Positions 45,741 through 57,500 of a stretch of 64,000 nucleotides of DNA are shown here, piece by piece (positions within the stretch are counted from its first letter, which is position 1; each line of letters starts with the position of its first letter). Below the pieces are notes generated by a model. That model saw only the letters and a list, made by a program, of their open reading frames with translations. It searched no databases and was not told where the DNA came from. Made by a program: the position numbers and the translations under genes. The DNA comes from Clavaria fumosa (lineage: Eukaryota; Basidiomycota; Agaricomycetes; Agaricales; Clavariaceae), in NCBI GenBank assembly GCA_951802425.1, contig OX637794.1, forward strand, positions 4,650,001 through 4,714,000, written 5' to 3'.

Positions 45741-46997
45741 ATGGTGGTAGTTTTCCGCGGAACCGCTCGAGCGCTTGTGCTTGGGCCTCGCTCGGTTCAA
45801 AGTGTTAGTGCGGACACTAGTACTCTCACCGCGAATTCCACAACGACCGCTTCGATGACGCCTCCTTCTACTCCGAGTACCTCTTTGCCACAGACAACCT
45901 CGTCCCCGTCCTTGGCGTCGTCCTCGTCCCTGGCGTCGTCCCCGTCCCTGGCGTCGTCCCCGTCCCTGGCGTCGTCCCCGTCCCTGGCGTCGTCCCCGTC
46001 CCTGTCTCTCGCGTCGTCCTCGACACCAACAGCCCCGAAAACGTCGTCTTCGACTGAGGAACTCGTCTCGACCGGCCAAGGTACCGTCATCACCTTGGCG
46101 GTGCTCGCTTCGGTCTTTGGCTTTGTCGTCCTAAGTGAGGACTCCCTGTTCTGTCTGTCTGAAATAAAATGCTCCCGTGCTGACAGAGAGGGGCCGTGTG
46201 TGCTTTCACCAGCCGTCGTTATCCACAAACTTTGGAAGTGGAACAGGGGCAGGGGCAGGATCGTATCCGCCGAGGCGGGCGGGATCGTACCGTTCATACA
46301 GGAGCGGCCTGCAAGCTATAGACCGGTCCTGGTGCTGCCGCGCCCTGCAGAGGGGACAACGTGGGTGCCGCAGATCCATCCGCCGCCTATAGCCCTCGGG
46401 GGATCAGTACACACAACATCCCCAGCGATATCGCTCTCAAGCGAGAAAGCGCCGCTGAACACGCACTCTGGGGAGGGACCCTCACCACCCCCATCGTACT
46501 ATATTGCGAATGGACCCGTACCAGCTTCGCCGGCGACGCCGTTGCCTCCTCCGCCGGCACCCGCCGTCACCGCCGGTACTGCTTTTAGGGCAAATACTGG
46601 GGCTAAACTTATGCCTCATAAGACTAAACCGGGTGCTCCGGCTGTCCCTTTGAAACCGATATTGAAGCCGAAATCCGTCGCACAACCCTATGCCATCGTT
46701 GCGACGTCAACGACGAAGAGGTCGTCGCCCAAGTCACCACAGCGGACGTCGTCTTTCATGCCGCGCGCGAGCACCTCGGCGACGCACAATGGCCTTGACG
46801 GGAAGCCGTTGCCGCGCCTGGTGCAAGTGCAGGACACATTTATGCCGTCACTTGACGACGAGTTGACGATCCAGATCGATGAGACGCTCCGGTTGCTTGA
46901 AGAGTACCAGGACGGCTGGTGCCTCGTTGAGCGGTCCCTCGGTGGGGAGAAAGGCGTGATACCCCGGTTCTGTGTCAAGGACGCAATACCTTCGTAG
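45741..46997 (+). CDS. single-pass membrane protein with C-terminal SH3 domain
   Basis: The extracellular-type N-terminus is Ser/Thr/Pro-rich with SLASSP repeats. One TM segment (VITLAVLASVFGFVVL, about residues 115-132) follows, then a Pro-rich linker. The C-terminal 65 residues form an SH3 domain: RLVQVQDTFMPSLDDELTI, then ALYDY-like and acidic RT-loop features, a GWCLVERS tryptophan strand and KGVIPRFCV end. The layout resembles fungal membrane SH3 sensors (Sho1/Fus1-like in outline only). A GTGAGG donor at 46135 and CAG/AG acceptors at 46186-46188 suggest a 52-54-nt intron just after the TM; the unspliced frame is also open, so the junction is undecided. The start is uncertain. Confidence 0.6.
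   Translation: MVVVFRGTARALVLGPRSVQSVSADTSTLTANSTTTASMTPPSTPSTSLPQTTSSPSLASSSSLASSPSLASSPSLASSPSLASSPSLSLASSSTPTAPKTSSSTEELVSTGQGTVITLAVLASVFGFVVLSEDSLFCLSEIKCSRADREGPCVLSPAVVIHKLWKWNRGRGRIVSAEAGGIVPFIQERPASYRPVLVLPRPAEGTTWVPQIHPPPIALGGSVHTTSPAISLSSEKAPLNTHSGEGPSPPPSYYIANGPVPASPATPLPPPPAPAVTAGTAFRANTGAKLMPHKTKPGAPAVPLKPILKPKSVAQPYAIVATSTTKRSSPKSPQRTSSFMPRASTSATHNGLDGKPLPRLVQVQDTFMPSLDDELTIQIDETLRLLEEYQDGWCLVERSLGGEKGVIPRFCVKDAIPS
45907..46012 (+). repeat. 18-bp coding minisatellite
   Basis: About six copies of GTCCCTGGCGTCGTCCCC, encoding SLASSP, in the stalk of the SH3 membrane protein. The last copies are slightly diverged. Length variation here would alter stalk length without breaking the frame. 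Confidence 0.9.
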
Positions 46998-47644
46998 CAT
47001 GACATGGGAGTTTCGCTTTTTCCCCCCTCTTCTTTACGAGCGAGCAGCTGGCCGTGGTTGCTTGACTTCCTTTGCATGTTTCCCTCAAACCAATACATGA
47101 ATCGCACACATTGCAATGTTTGTAGTGAGTCCTCTACCCGTATCATATTCTCGTCGTCGGACACGAGACTTTCTCACACTAAGTTATATCATAGTCATGT
47201 CCTATACCTTCTTTCTTAAAGTAGCGATGTACCGTTACTAGCCGGAGATTTGGTGTCTTATTTCATTGGCCACCTACAATGTGGTGCCACGTGGTGACGT
47301 CAAACAAGAGGGTTTGCAGCTCACAGGTTCACTGCTCCAGTGCTCGGGACACATTGTCGTAGAGTCTCAACAAGCTATATGACATCTAAAGGCTCGAGCC
47401 TGAACATCCTTCTTCTATCATCGTCTGCATCAGCAAAACCTGAAATTGCTTTATAGCACTCTGGGGCACTGGAAAGAGGGGGACCTTGCTAGGACTGCTA
47501 TGGGTTACTATGGGTTACTCTATAGTGCTAGTTATCCATAGCACTGATCCTGATCCTATTGCTTCGGTCATGTGACGTGATCGCGTGTGGTCACGTGTAT
47601 CTACCACTTTTGTCGTCACAAGGCGGGGTGGCATCAGCACTTGA
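46998..47644. other. intergenic
   Basis: No gene recognised. TATGGGTTACTATGGGTTAC at about 47499 is a small tandem duplication upstream of the next gene. Confidence 0.5.
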
Positions 47645-49369
47645 ATGGAGACTCCATCAGAGCCAGAAGCGCAGACCAACGGCGACGACGAAGGCCATAA
47701 CGACAATGACCTCACCCACGGCCTACCAACCATCAGCCTCAAGCACGCTAATAGGCTCAGACGGGTCGTCCATCACTCGTCTGTCCATCATGATGTCACC
47801 GCGACCATCCACAGACGCATCGTCGCGCTTGAGAGGGTGCGCTGGTTTTGGAAGCTCACGCCGGGCCTCGAGAGAGGCGCTGCTAGGTTCCATTGGGGCA
47901 ACTTTGTTGCTGTCAGGGGCACCGACGAGAGGGTGTTTGAGTCTATGCCCATCTACGTTAGGTGAATTGTCGATGGCCTCCTCCCCTTCCATGGCGGATG
48001 AGGCAAAGGATGCGCTGACGATCTGGCGCGTTGCAAAGAATTGGCATGCGTCTCCTGTTCGCGGGGAAGAAGGAACGCTCGCTGCTCCACTTCAAGCGTA
48101 TTCAGCGGTTGCTGCAAGAGGAGTCGGTCAAAGTGCGAGCAGTGCTACGTTGTATTTAAGGCGCGCCTAACTGTTTTCTCTGCAGCAAGGCAGGATATAT
48201 GACAGTCCAAATTCTGTCCATTCGATAACTTCATTCGTGAAGACGTACTCCATTCACACAGAGGAGCTTTTGAACCCGGACCTCGGGAGCTACAAGTGTT
48301 TCAATGAATTTTTTCACAGGTTGGTCATATGGCTTTGACTAATTCAAAGGAACCTATTTATAGTTTATGCCAGGAAACTCAAGGCAGGGGTTCGTCCAGT
48401 GGAGAAAATCGACGACCCCACGTATTTCTGCTGTTGTGCGGATTCAAGACTAGTCGTCCACAAGACGGTCGAACTGGCGAAGGAGTTTTGGTACTCTTTT
48501 ACTTTGCGTGTTGTTCCCACTTAACTCACGATTAGAACCGCGGGGCAGGGTGAAGGGAGCCAAATTCAATATTCCCAATCTTCTTAACGTGCCACCGGAT
48601 TCTGCCAGGGCAGCGATGTTTGACGGTGGCAGCCTTGCCATCTTCAGACTTGCACCGCAGGACTACCATCGTTTCCACTGTCCCCTCGACGGCGTGGTTG
48701 GGGACATTGAGCATATCCCAGGCAATTACTATACAGGTGACCCATCTTATTTTGTTCTGTTCCGGTTCGCTCAATAGTGGTGCCAAGTCAACCCGATGGC
48801 TGTGAACGAGCCAGGATTTGACGTCTTCACGGAGAATACCCGGTCTATACTATACTTGCAGCACAAAGTCACGCGTCGATTCGTTGCGTATGTCGCTATC
48901 GGCGCACTCCTCGTTGGAAGCGTGGGGTGGACTGCGGGTGGCAAGAAGGGCCGGGAGGTGCTGAGGGGCGACGAGCTGGGGTACGTTGAAATGTTGTTCC
49001 CCTTTCTGTGTCTTTTGCGCACATCCAATGGTGATAAAAACAGGTATTTCGCATATGGCGGGAGCACTGTCGTTGTGATTTTCCCGAAAGACACGATCGA
49101 GTAAGGATGAACTCTCCTATTGTGTGATGCGAGGGGACGAGTCTTTTCTACGAGCTTTTCTTACAATTTCGTCCATAAGATTCGATGAGGATCTTGTCAA
49201 GAATTCGCAGGAACCGATTGAGACGCTGGTCAAGGTATATCATGCTGCGTTTGTGGTTCTCGTCCTCATGACTCTGAGACAGGTTGGGTACTCTCTTGGA
49301 CACCTCGTTGAGTCTGCCATTCCGGTTACAATGGGGAAGAAGGACACCATGGATTGTCGGATAGCATGA
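47645..49369 (+). CDS. phosphatidylserine decarboxylase (413 aa)
   Basis: Nine exons: 47645-47961, 48039-48132, 48186-48319, 48374-48490, 48549-48736, 48788-48980, 49044-49100, 49180-49234 and 49283-49369, all in phase, 413 residues. The enzyme converts phosphatidylserine to phosphatidylethanolamine. The signature parts are present in order: YDSPNSV-FVKTY...LLNPDLGSYKCFNEFFHRKL, CADSRL, KEFWVKG, DYHRFHCPLDG with the conserved histidines, the NPMAVN segment and the autocatalytic G-G-S-T site at 49057-49068. Cleavage before the Ser makes the pyruvoyl cofactor. ESMPIYVRIGMRLLFAG precedes the catalytic core, as in PSD2-type enzymes. The protein is short, has no C2 domain and no obvious mitochondrial presequence, so the compartment is unclear. 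Confidence 0.9.
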
Positions 49370-50556
49370 GTTGCTTGAACGTTGCAATGACCATTTATGA
49401 CGACTTTGAAGACTTCGCATTTGTATTTGCTCATGACCTCGTGTCTGTTACCCCTGACTCTATAGAGTCAAATTGCTTAGGAACATCAATCGAATTGAAT
49501 TGAATATGTGTACAGTATGTGTATCACTGAGCGGAGCCCTTCTATCACCTACCCCGTGCGTTCCCCTTGAAGCTTGCGACCACTCCGTGACTCCCATCTG
49601 TGCCTATCTCTGATGTGGAGCCAAGCGCTCGCGTCAGGTTTGGGATAGCATCAAGTGTGCGGCCAAACCCGATGTGGAGATCACAGGAATGCGAGGGAAG
49701 CAGTTTGCATGAAACGTGATTCTACAGCAGTCAATGGAACGAGGGAAACGGTGTTGGTTGACGGCCTGCGCCGCCGGGTGACCCATTGCACCGCCTTCAT
49801 CACGGGACTGTGCGACGGAGATTTTTTGAGCCCTTTTTATGATGCACGAACTCCATTGAATTCCACGGGCGCATCTTCGCACACATATTGCCTCCTTCTT
49901 CTACCTCGTCCTATAACTTCATACCCATACCACTGCCCTTGAGCCATATATCGTCTTTTACCACTAGACACAAGGGACAACACCTCTACACAAGAGAAAC
50001 ATCGCAGCGTCTCAGACAAGGCAAGTCGCAATGCAGTTTGCGCCACGTTCGCAGTCCTGACATTGTGTGGGAGATATAGCACGCTAAAAGGAAGCCCAAT
50101 AAGATGTACGACGTATACCAACACACTGACATCGATGACTGTGAAACCATGGAGGACTGCGATACTTGTGCTTGTTCTTTCTTTCACGGCGCTTTCGTGT
50201 CTGATTAGGGCTTTCACCAGTCGACGACTCTTGTGACGATGATGTAGACGGCATTGGGTAAACATCTCGCGATATATTACTTATCTTTGACCCTAAACCA
50301 CCCCTGTTTTTTTTTTTTTTGGCCCAGCCATTTCGCTCACGCGTCTATATTGGGCTCAGACGGCATTGCGCCCGCTAATGATGCCATCAGGGCCCAAGTG
50401 AGCAAAATTCTTATCACGCCTTCTCTTCAGTGACGACCAATCGTGACACATTTTCTTCAGCAACCAGCACGCAACCTCATAAAGTTCCTCCAGCATTATC
50501 GAAGAGAGCCCCAACAGGCCTCCTCCACGCCACTATCCGTTGCTACAAAACCTACA
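49370..50556. other. intergenic
   Basis: No convincing gene. A T13 run lies at about 50310. Small ORFs on both strands lack motifs. Confidence 0.5.
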
Positions 50557-51267
50557 ATGTCTTCGTCAAGCTCGTCACCAGCAGCCAGCACGGATGCCAG
50601 CTCATCGGGTATCACGCCCCCCTCACGCCCTCCCTCCATCTCGTCTGGCATCGTTGCGGCCGCCGTCGTGGGCGGTATCGTCGTGCTCGCTATCATTGCC
50701 GCAATAACCGCACTTGTGCTGCGTCAACGACGCCGGAGACGCTCGGACAACGCCGTCCAACCGGTTCTGTACGCTTCCTACGGCAGGCGGCGCTCCACAG
50801 AAAGCGAAGGAGGCCCGTGGTTGGACGACAGTGACAATGAGAGCAACGATGATCACGAGCGCCAGCGCGGACGCCCGCGCGGCGTCGCGGTCCCCCCGCC
50901 CTCTGTGACCCTCCCGAGTGCACCTGCGCAGGCGCATGTGCACGGGATGGCCGTTCCACCTCAGCGATCCAACGATACCCTCGTCACGCCCCAGGCGGAC
51001 GCGGCGGGCCAGCCTCCTCCCCCGGAAACTGCCATGTATCAACCTCATGCAGTGTCGATGTCGCCGCTGCCATCGCTGCCGGCAGATTCCAGCGGTCTAA
51101 CTGATCCTTACGGAACGGCATACAACGAGCCGCCATACCACTCTTATGAAACGGGCATGCCCGAGGGACATGATGACGAACCTTCCCTCCCACCTTCCCC
51201 CGAGATGGCGATGCATGCCAATCATGCATCGCCTCCCGGCGTGGCGCCGCCGACCTCCTCTCGCTAA
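50557..51267 (+). CDS. Ser-rich single-pass membrane protein (236 aa)
   Basis: Start chosen at ATG 50557 (MSSSSSSPAASTDASSSG); an upstream in-frame extension would put an odd basic segment before it. A short Ser/Pro-rich ectodomain is followed by one TM helix (GIVAAAVVGGIVVLAIIAAI, about residues 30-54), a stop-transfer RQRRRRR and a Pro/Ser/His-rich disordered cytoplasmic tail. No signal peptide, so a type III topology is likely. Many fungal wall-stress-like proteins share this outline; no domain is recognised. Confidence 0.65.
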   Translation: MSSSSSSPAASTDASSSGITPPSRPPSISSGIVAAAVVGGIVVLAIIAAITALVLRQRRRRRSDNAVQPVLYASYGRRRSTESEGGPWLDDSDNESNDDHERQRGRPRGVAVPPPSVTLPSAPAQAHVHGMAVPPQRSNDTLVTPQADAAGQPPPPETAMYQPHAVSMSPLPSLPADSSGLTDPYGTAYNEPPYHSYETGMPEGHDDEPSLPPSPEMAMHANHASPPGVAPPTSSR

Positions 51268-52122
51268 CGAAATACCAACCATCCTGTCGGAGATATGAAG
51301 CACAAAAGCCGAGGGTTGAGATGCTTCCCCCGCTCAGCCAAAAGGAAGCAAGACTCTCCCTCATTTGGACGACCTCTCCCCTGGACGAAGATATCCATTT
51401 TTGTTATTGTTCTATTCGGTCCATTCATGCTTTGTGTTCGGGCACAGGATGGATTGGATAGGACGGACAGACATTGTAAAAGACTGGCTTGGCTTTAGCT
51501 TTGACCGTTCTCATATTCCCTTTCGATTGTACGACTTCACTTGGAAAGAACACAGTTACAAATTTGATTCCATTCGCCATGTGCGTCTTCTGGCTATTAT
51601 GACACGGGCATACTTTTATTTCCGTGCATGTTTTGCGGATCGTGAGTGCCATGAATGGACGAGTGATCCTTCGCCGCCTCGGGCTCGGGCCAATTTGAAA
51701 TCGACCTCTTTCGTCCTGGAAAGCATGATGGGGTAACAATGGTTATCGAAGCAGAGTCACTTGATGATGATGGTGTGGTAAAAGAAAGAACCATGGCTAC
51801 AGTAAGTCATTTCTGCTCCAACGTCGAAGTGGCGCTGCGTCATTTTTGTTATCCTTTGCAACCGACTTATGCTGCGCACTGCGGACGCGCCAGATGACGA
51901 GATCAGATGATTGTGGAGTGGATTTGGGCGAGTGATTGCCGAGGCTTCACAATAACACTCGCCTAGTTGCGCGCACGCTTTGTCGCGCCCCTTTTCGTGA
52001 GTTTCTGATGGAGCATGAACTTTGGTGTTGGCTTCTTGCAGTTGCAGTTGGCGACTCATCAATCGACGTGGTAAAAATTTCAGGATTCGAATATGATATT
52101 CATGACTTCTTGATTTCCCGAA
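51268..52122. other. intergenic upstream of tRNA-Ser
   Basis: No supported gene. Small ORFs on both strands at 51295-51740 have no motifs. Confidence 0.5.
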
Positions 52123-52215
52123 GACATCATAGCCAAGTGGTTACGGCGACAGATTCGAATGAATAGTACTATCTGTTCCTCTTTGAGGGCGCAGGTTCGA
52201 ATCCTGCTGGTGTCG
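52123..52215 (+). tRNA. tRNA-Ser (anticodon CGA) with an 11-nt intron
   Basis: The acceptor arms GACATCA and TGGTGTC pair over 7 bp (one G-U). The D-arm sequence AGCCAAGTGGTTACGGC is serine-like. The anticodon stem ACAGA/TCTGT encloses TT-CGA-A plus an intron at the usual position one base 3' of the anticodon. A long variable arm (CCTC-TTT-GAGG) marks class II. The T arm is GCAGG-TTCGAAT-CCTGC. The discriminator base is G, and a T-run follows as a Pol III terminator. Confidence 0.9.
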
Positions 52216-52272
52216 TTTTTTTCTACCGCTCATCAACGCGTCCGCCTCGCATCGCAAAGTTCGCGTCGCAGT

Positions 52273-53508
52273 ATGGCTTCCTACTCCTTCGATGACTTTT
52301 TGTCTGCCAGTCCCATCAAAAGTCTAGACCAACTTCAGCGTCTTTTCAGTCACTTACTCAACACCTCAAGTTCAATGAAGGCGATGTTGCTATCGCTTTC
52401 CTTTACTCTCCTTTGCGTTGCCGTTTTCCTGTTAGACGTCCAGGACCATACCGACAACTCACGTCGAAATTTGGACGGTTTCCATGCTCTTGTCTCCATC
52501 TTTTGCCCAAGCCAGTCAAATTGGGGTACGGCGTACATCGCTCTCGTTAGGCACGCTCAGCGCAACGTGATTGCATTACCGATCGCAATCGTCATTCGTG
52601 ATATCTTGGCGGGCACTATGGAGCTCAGGAACCCCCAGATGGACTTGGTAGATCTCTTGCGCGACGGAACTCGTGTACATGGATGGCGCATACAGTTATG
52701 TGTAGACTCACGAACGTACCTCAGAGTCGTATCCTGGATCACCCTATCGCAATTCAACTCCTTTAGAAACAAGGTGTGTCTACGAATAGGGTACATTGTT
52801 ATATGCATTGAAAATCAATCACCACGCAGCTTACCACTCCCTCTGGTGAGTTAAATGTACTTCTGCAAAACTCTAACCCGTATATTCTTGCTCCGCGCAG
52901 AAACGTCATTCGCATCGCTAGCTCAGCGGTGCGAACAAGAGAATAATACCATTTTCGGACACTCTCAAGGGTTGCCATTTTGTTCGGGTATAATGCCTTT
53001 CTCGATGGCAAATGCAGACCACGGTCTCTCGATCTGTCTCGATTTCTTGCCGCACACCCATCTTGAGCCGTACATCCGCCACCTGCAGTCGACTCTTCAG
53101 CCCGGCGTGTCCGTGTCACTCGAGTTTCTAACGCTAGGCACGACAGTCCAGCTCTTCACTAGGCAGTTTATGCTCGCCGCAATGACCTTCCTGCCCTACA
53201 AAAACTCTGCATCCCGGATGCAGCGCACCCCGCTCTCTCTGCTGACGCCGCTGCATCGCGTGATCGAGTTCCTGTCATCGAGCCCGGCTCCTCTCACCGT
53301 CAAGTCGGTGCAGAACGTGTCTGAAGGGTACGCGTTGGCCTTAGACGGGGCTGCGGCAGACCTACTCGAGAAAAGAGAACTCAGGGAGAACGTGGTTGCT
53401 TCTGTAGGTAAGGCGGGCTGGAGGGAAAGCAGGTTTCGGATGGAATGGGAGGCTGCGTGCGTCAAGGTGGGGCTCCTTGAGCGGTGGATTGTTGTGGCGC
53501 AGAAATAG
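52273..53508 (+). CDS. unknown conserved-looking protein (374 aa)
   Basis: Exons 52273-52773, 52830-52845 (16 nt) and 52901-53508 keep phase and give 374 residues. The ATG 52273 lies 58 bases after the tRNA gene. The N-terminus (MASYSFDDFLSASP) is polar. A hydrophobic stretch (MLLSLSFTLLCVAVFLL, about residues 37-53) could be a TM or a buried helix. The middle and C-terminus are helical and mixed, ending LLERWIVVAQK. I recognise no domain and assign no function. Confidence 0.55.
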
Positions 53509-54534
53509 ATCAAACATCGGCGAGCGCTCCTTCTTGAGACTTTTCTTGTCCATCATTTCCGTACTTACTCTCACGTCCAAAGACTTTTCTTTTTGGAGAC
53601 AATCGAGTAAGCCGTGGGACAACGAACATATGGACAAGAACGTTCTCTACATGGAAATGCACAGTAAATCACATACAGATCGTGAACCTATGCGTCAAAG
53701 CAGAGCGCATGAGACTCAAAGCGTGAGGACACTCCCAGCAATAGAGCAAGATGAAGGATACTTCCGCAACCAAAGTTATCAAACTCAGGCTTTGCCCTGA
53801 GTCTCATGAAATATAATGCAATTGCTCAATGTCGCTTCCAGCTGGGAAGTGACGTGATTGCGCGAGTCGCAGTAACTTTCTCGAGCATCTTCAGAATTGA
53901 AGGAGGTAGATTTTAGTAAGCCATGCTTTGATCGTGTTGCGCACCCAGAAACCCAATTGACAGTGAAACGGATAGGCTTTCAAACTTCAAGTACGGTTGG
54001 GTTTTGTAATGCTGTCGTTGCTCCTCGGTGCTTTCTCAAGAGTTATCTTGACATTGCAATTGAGAAGCCCTTTGGGCGGCAATGTTTGGAAGCGGCGCCC
54101 ATAGCAAAATTGCCGGACCTCCGACACGCGCGTGACGCGCGCTGCCAAGACCAAGACCAAGATTGAGCTGTGCATCAAACCCTTTGCCGCATTGCATGCT
54201 GCATGCACTGCCATACAATCGGCTCAGCGCTCAGGGTCTATTACCTCCTATCCTATTTCTGCGTAAACGTTTTGCGTACGCATTTTGGCGGGTGCTCCGA
54301 GTCGATGTGTGCACATCCAAATATTTTTTTGTTCGTATCACTAGTATCGAAGGTTTGGGGCGCGGGAACCGACCTCTTCGCGGAAATGAACAGTACAGCA
54401 ATTTACAAAACAGATGCAAATCGTAGAACTATGAACCAAGGCAGAGCTCAGGAGAGTCGACGAACAACAAAACAAGCAGGACAGCAATGTAATAGAGAAA
54501 TACCACCATGCGGTGCTGTGGACCAAACTCAAGG
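53509..54534. other. intergenic between convergent genes
   Basis: No supported gene. Two loosely similar segments (GAACxTATGxxxCAAxGCAGAGC) occur at about 53690 and 54430. Otherwise nothing recognised. Confidence 0.5.
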
Positions 54535-57500
54535 TTAACCTCCGAGTGTACCTAATTTTGCTAGACAATAGAGTATCATGCGGAGAGCGATCAACCCAAA
54601 GCTGTTGGCGCCAAATTCGTCCCTTCGCTCGCATGCGTACTTCCATGCGAGCCACATTTTCGTCAGCCCACGCTGTAATTCCTCTTGCGGGACGACGTCA
54701 GAACTCGGGATAAAGTTGTTCTGAACGTTCGTGATGACAACGGAAGCGTGAATTCTCATAGATTGTATGCGTTGCGACCTCCACCTGCGTTGGCCGCAAT
54801 TTGTCAGTATAGTGCCGACCACCACCTCCTCTTCGGTAAGGCGGCCCTGTGGAGTGACCGTATGCGTGTTGCAGATGTACTGTAGCTCATCCGCGTAATC
54901 TTGAAATAAGTCTGCAATTTCTGAATATTCGCCATCGAGACCGGCATGATTTTCGACATGACGCATGATGATCGGTCTGAGGCGTTCGGAGACCGGATCC
55001 GACATCGGAGGCTGAGCGGATGCATCGCACGAGTCAACCTGCGTGTTGTCAATTGTAATCGCACGGTATAGATGCCCGAGGGCCCTCGTGGATACATAGT
55101 AATCGGGTTGATTGGGACCCGAATCTTCTGCGGCGTGCCAGTCAGGCTTGTACTTGATCAAGGGTTTGGGACAGCCGTCCATATTGACAGGGATGCCATT
55201 TTTCGGGTAGTCAACGGCACAGCTGCATAACTTGGCCAGATAGATGCACTTGCTATCCTCCGTGCCGTCCTAGAAAAGGTGAGTACTCGACCGAGATGTA
55301 AGCTTGAGCTCCAATACCTTCGATTGGTCTAAAGCAATGTAAATCAGGAACCACAAATGTGAAAATTGGTGCACATCTTACCCGCAATTACAAGGTGGCG
55401 GTCAGATAAAAGGCCCTGAAGAGTAATGTGAGGATGAGAACCAGTGAACCAGCGAGGCATTCCATACCAAAACATCCGAATGGATGTATTCCACTATGAA
55501 ATCACATATATCATCCACAGTACTGGGTCTATCGAGTTCCCTGACGCCCTCAGAATCATATTTTGCGGGTTCAACATGTTTTGCGGGTAGAAGGTCTGGG
55601 TATTTGATGATGCAGTATATATCGCTTTGGCATGGGAGATGAAACATGGAAACCCTAGATAACCAAATGATACTTACCCATCGAGATCGCCACCACCAGA
55701 ACAAGATGCTAAGGATCTTTCGCCTGGCACGAATTGGGAAGTAGATCTCGGCGTACAAGAGTGTGCGACTCACCGATTGACGGGAAGACGACTGCATTCC
55801 TGAGGTGTCCAAATAGGCAAAGCTGATCAGCTGGCGGTTTCCCGATAGCATAGACGACAAGGACTGCGATAGTGAAATAAGTTAGCACACACTAAAATAT
55901 AAAAGCGCAAATACCGTCTCCGGGGTGAACTGCGGGACTGCGGTATAAGATGCAACGTCCTTTGATCCACGTAGGGTCCTCGTCAGGAGATTGTACACAG
56001 GCTGAGTGATGATAGATGAAGCAGGTTTCGCCTTGAGATAGCGTATAGCATACCAAATATTTGACCTTTCTTCAAGCATAGAACGTCTTCGAAGCCCGGC
56101 TTCTGTTTATATGCTGGTCCCTCATCGGCGACTCCGACAAGGAGCCAACTCTGCGGGATTGGTATGCGAGCCGCGTGTTTCACATCTCGCAACGCATGAT
56201 TCATGGCGACTTGGCGGATCCGCGATAGGAATGGGTCGTTGAGTGCCTCTCGGCCATGATGCTTCTTTAGATCTAGCCCTAAGACCTCCAGGCTACTCAG
56301 GGTGTCTGCGAGGTTATAACAAACACCTAGACCGTGCTTCCGAAGGATGGTGCGGAAGTGTTGATAAGAATCATCAATAGTGCGTGCCTCGGCGACTGCG
56401 GCTTCTTGTAATGTTTCAAATACCTCAAGCGGGACATGACGGTCTTCGAGAATCATAATGAATGGACTTAAGAGATCATTAGCCAAGGATCAAAACGTTT
56501 CACTTCTATCAGCTCACCGATTCAGATAGCAAACACCTGGCTTGTTGAAAGGCTGGGCGATTTCAATTTCTGAGAGTTCTGGGATTCTCACTTCGAATTT
56601 TCGCATCGAGGGCCTGAGACGCATTTTGACACCCTCAAGATTCACGTCTACGGACACAACACCTTTGTAGCCAAGGAACCGTATTTGATACTATACTGAT
56701 GATTTCAACAAGAGGATGTATCATGGTGCCAGATCTAAACTCACCACATCGGGCTTAAGTGCATTACGGGAATGATCAGGGCAGATTTTTTGCCATATCT
56801 GATCCCTTAGCTCTGACGATATAGTTCCACAACCATCCGTAAACATAGAACCGTCTTCAGCCTTGAGGTCGCCCACCTCCTCCCATTGATCCCTCGTGAT
56901 CTTCACTGAGGAGTGCGTGGCGCTGAATGCTTGTGCAAGGCGGGCTGCGTATTTTGACGGCTGCTTGATGAGAACAGTGTGCTGAAATTTTCCAAGCGTG
57001 CTCCGAATCCAGTGGGAGTCGATTGGATGGCCGTTGCGTTCAATGTGCTCGAATGGGGTCAGAAACCAAACGGAATGACCGCGCAGCGCCGACGACGAGT
57101 AGGCCAAGAATTCGAACCGGCGACCAGCAAGTTCGAACCCTTCTTTCAAGATGCGTCCAACTCGATCCCTCAGAAAGGATCTACCATCCGCGCCTCGGAT
57201 CCACCGAAGATAGAGTCGATCCTCGTCTCGGAAATCCACTCGTAGGAAGTTCTGTTCGTATCCCTCGTACCGGCGAATCACTCGATTAGACTGGTTAACG
57301 TATGGGCCCTCTAGGTGGAATCGTGTGGGAGTAACAGTAACATGGTAACAAGAAAACATGCCGTTTGGCATGCTTGAGGGAGGAGGTATCCGGCATTTAG
57401 AGACACGTTGGAAGCACTGCAGAACTGATTCTGTCCTGGGTCGCGGCATCTGCAGAGCCTGTGCAAAGCGCCGTAGGATGAGGCCAACATCCAGTGCCAT

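Noticed and set aside
49837..50265. 142-codon minus ORF
   Set aside because: No motif, no splice signals, odd composition; treated as intergenic.
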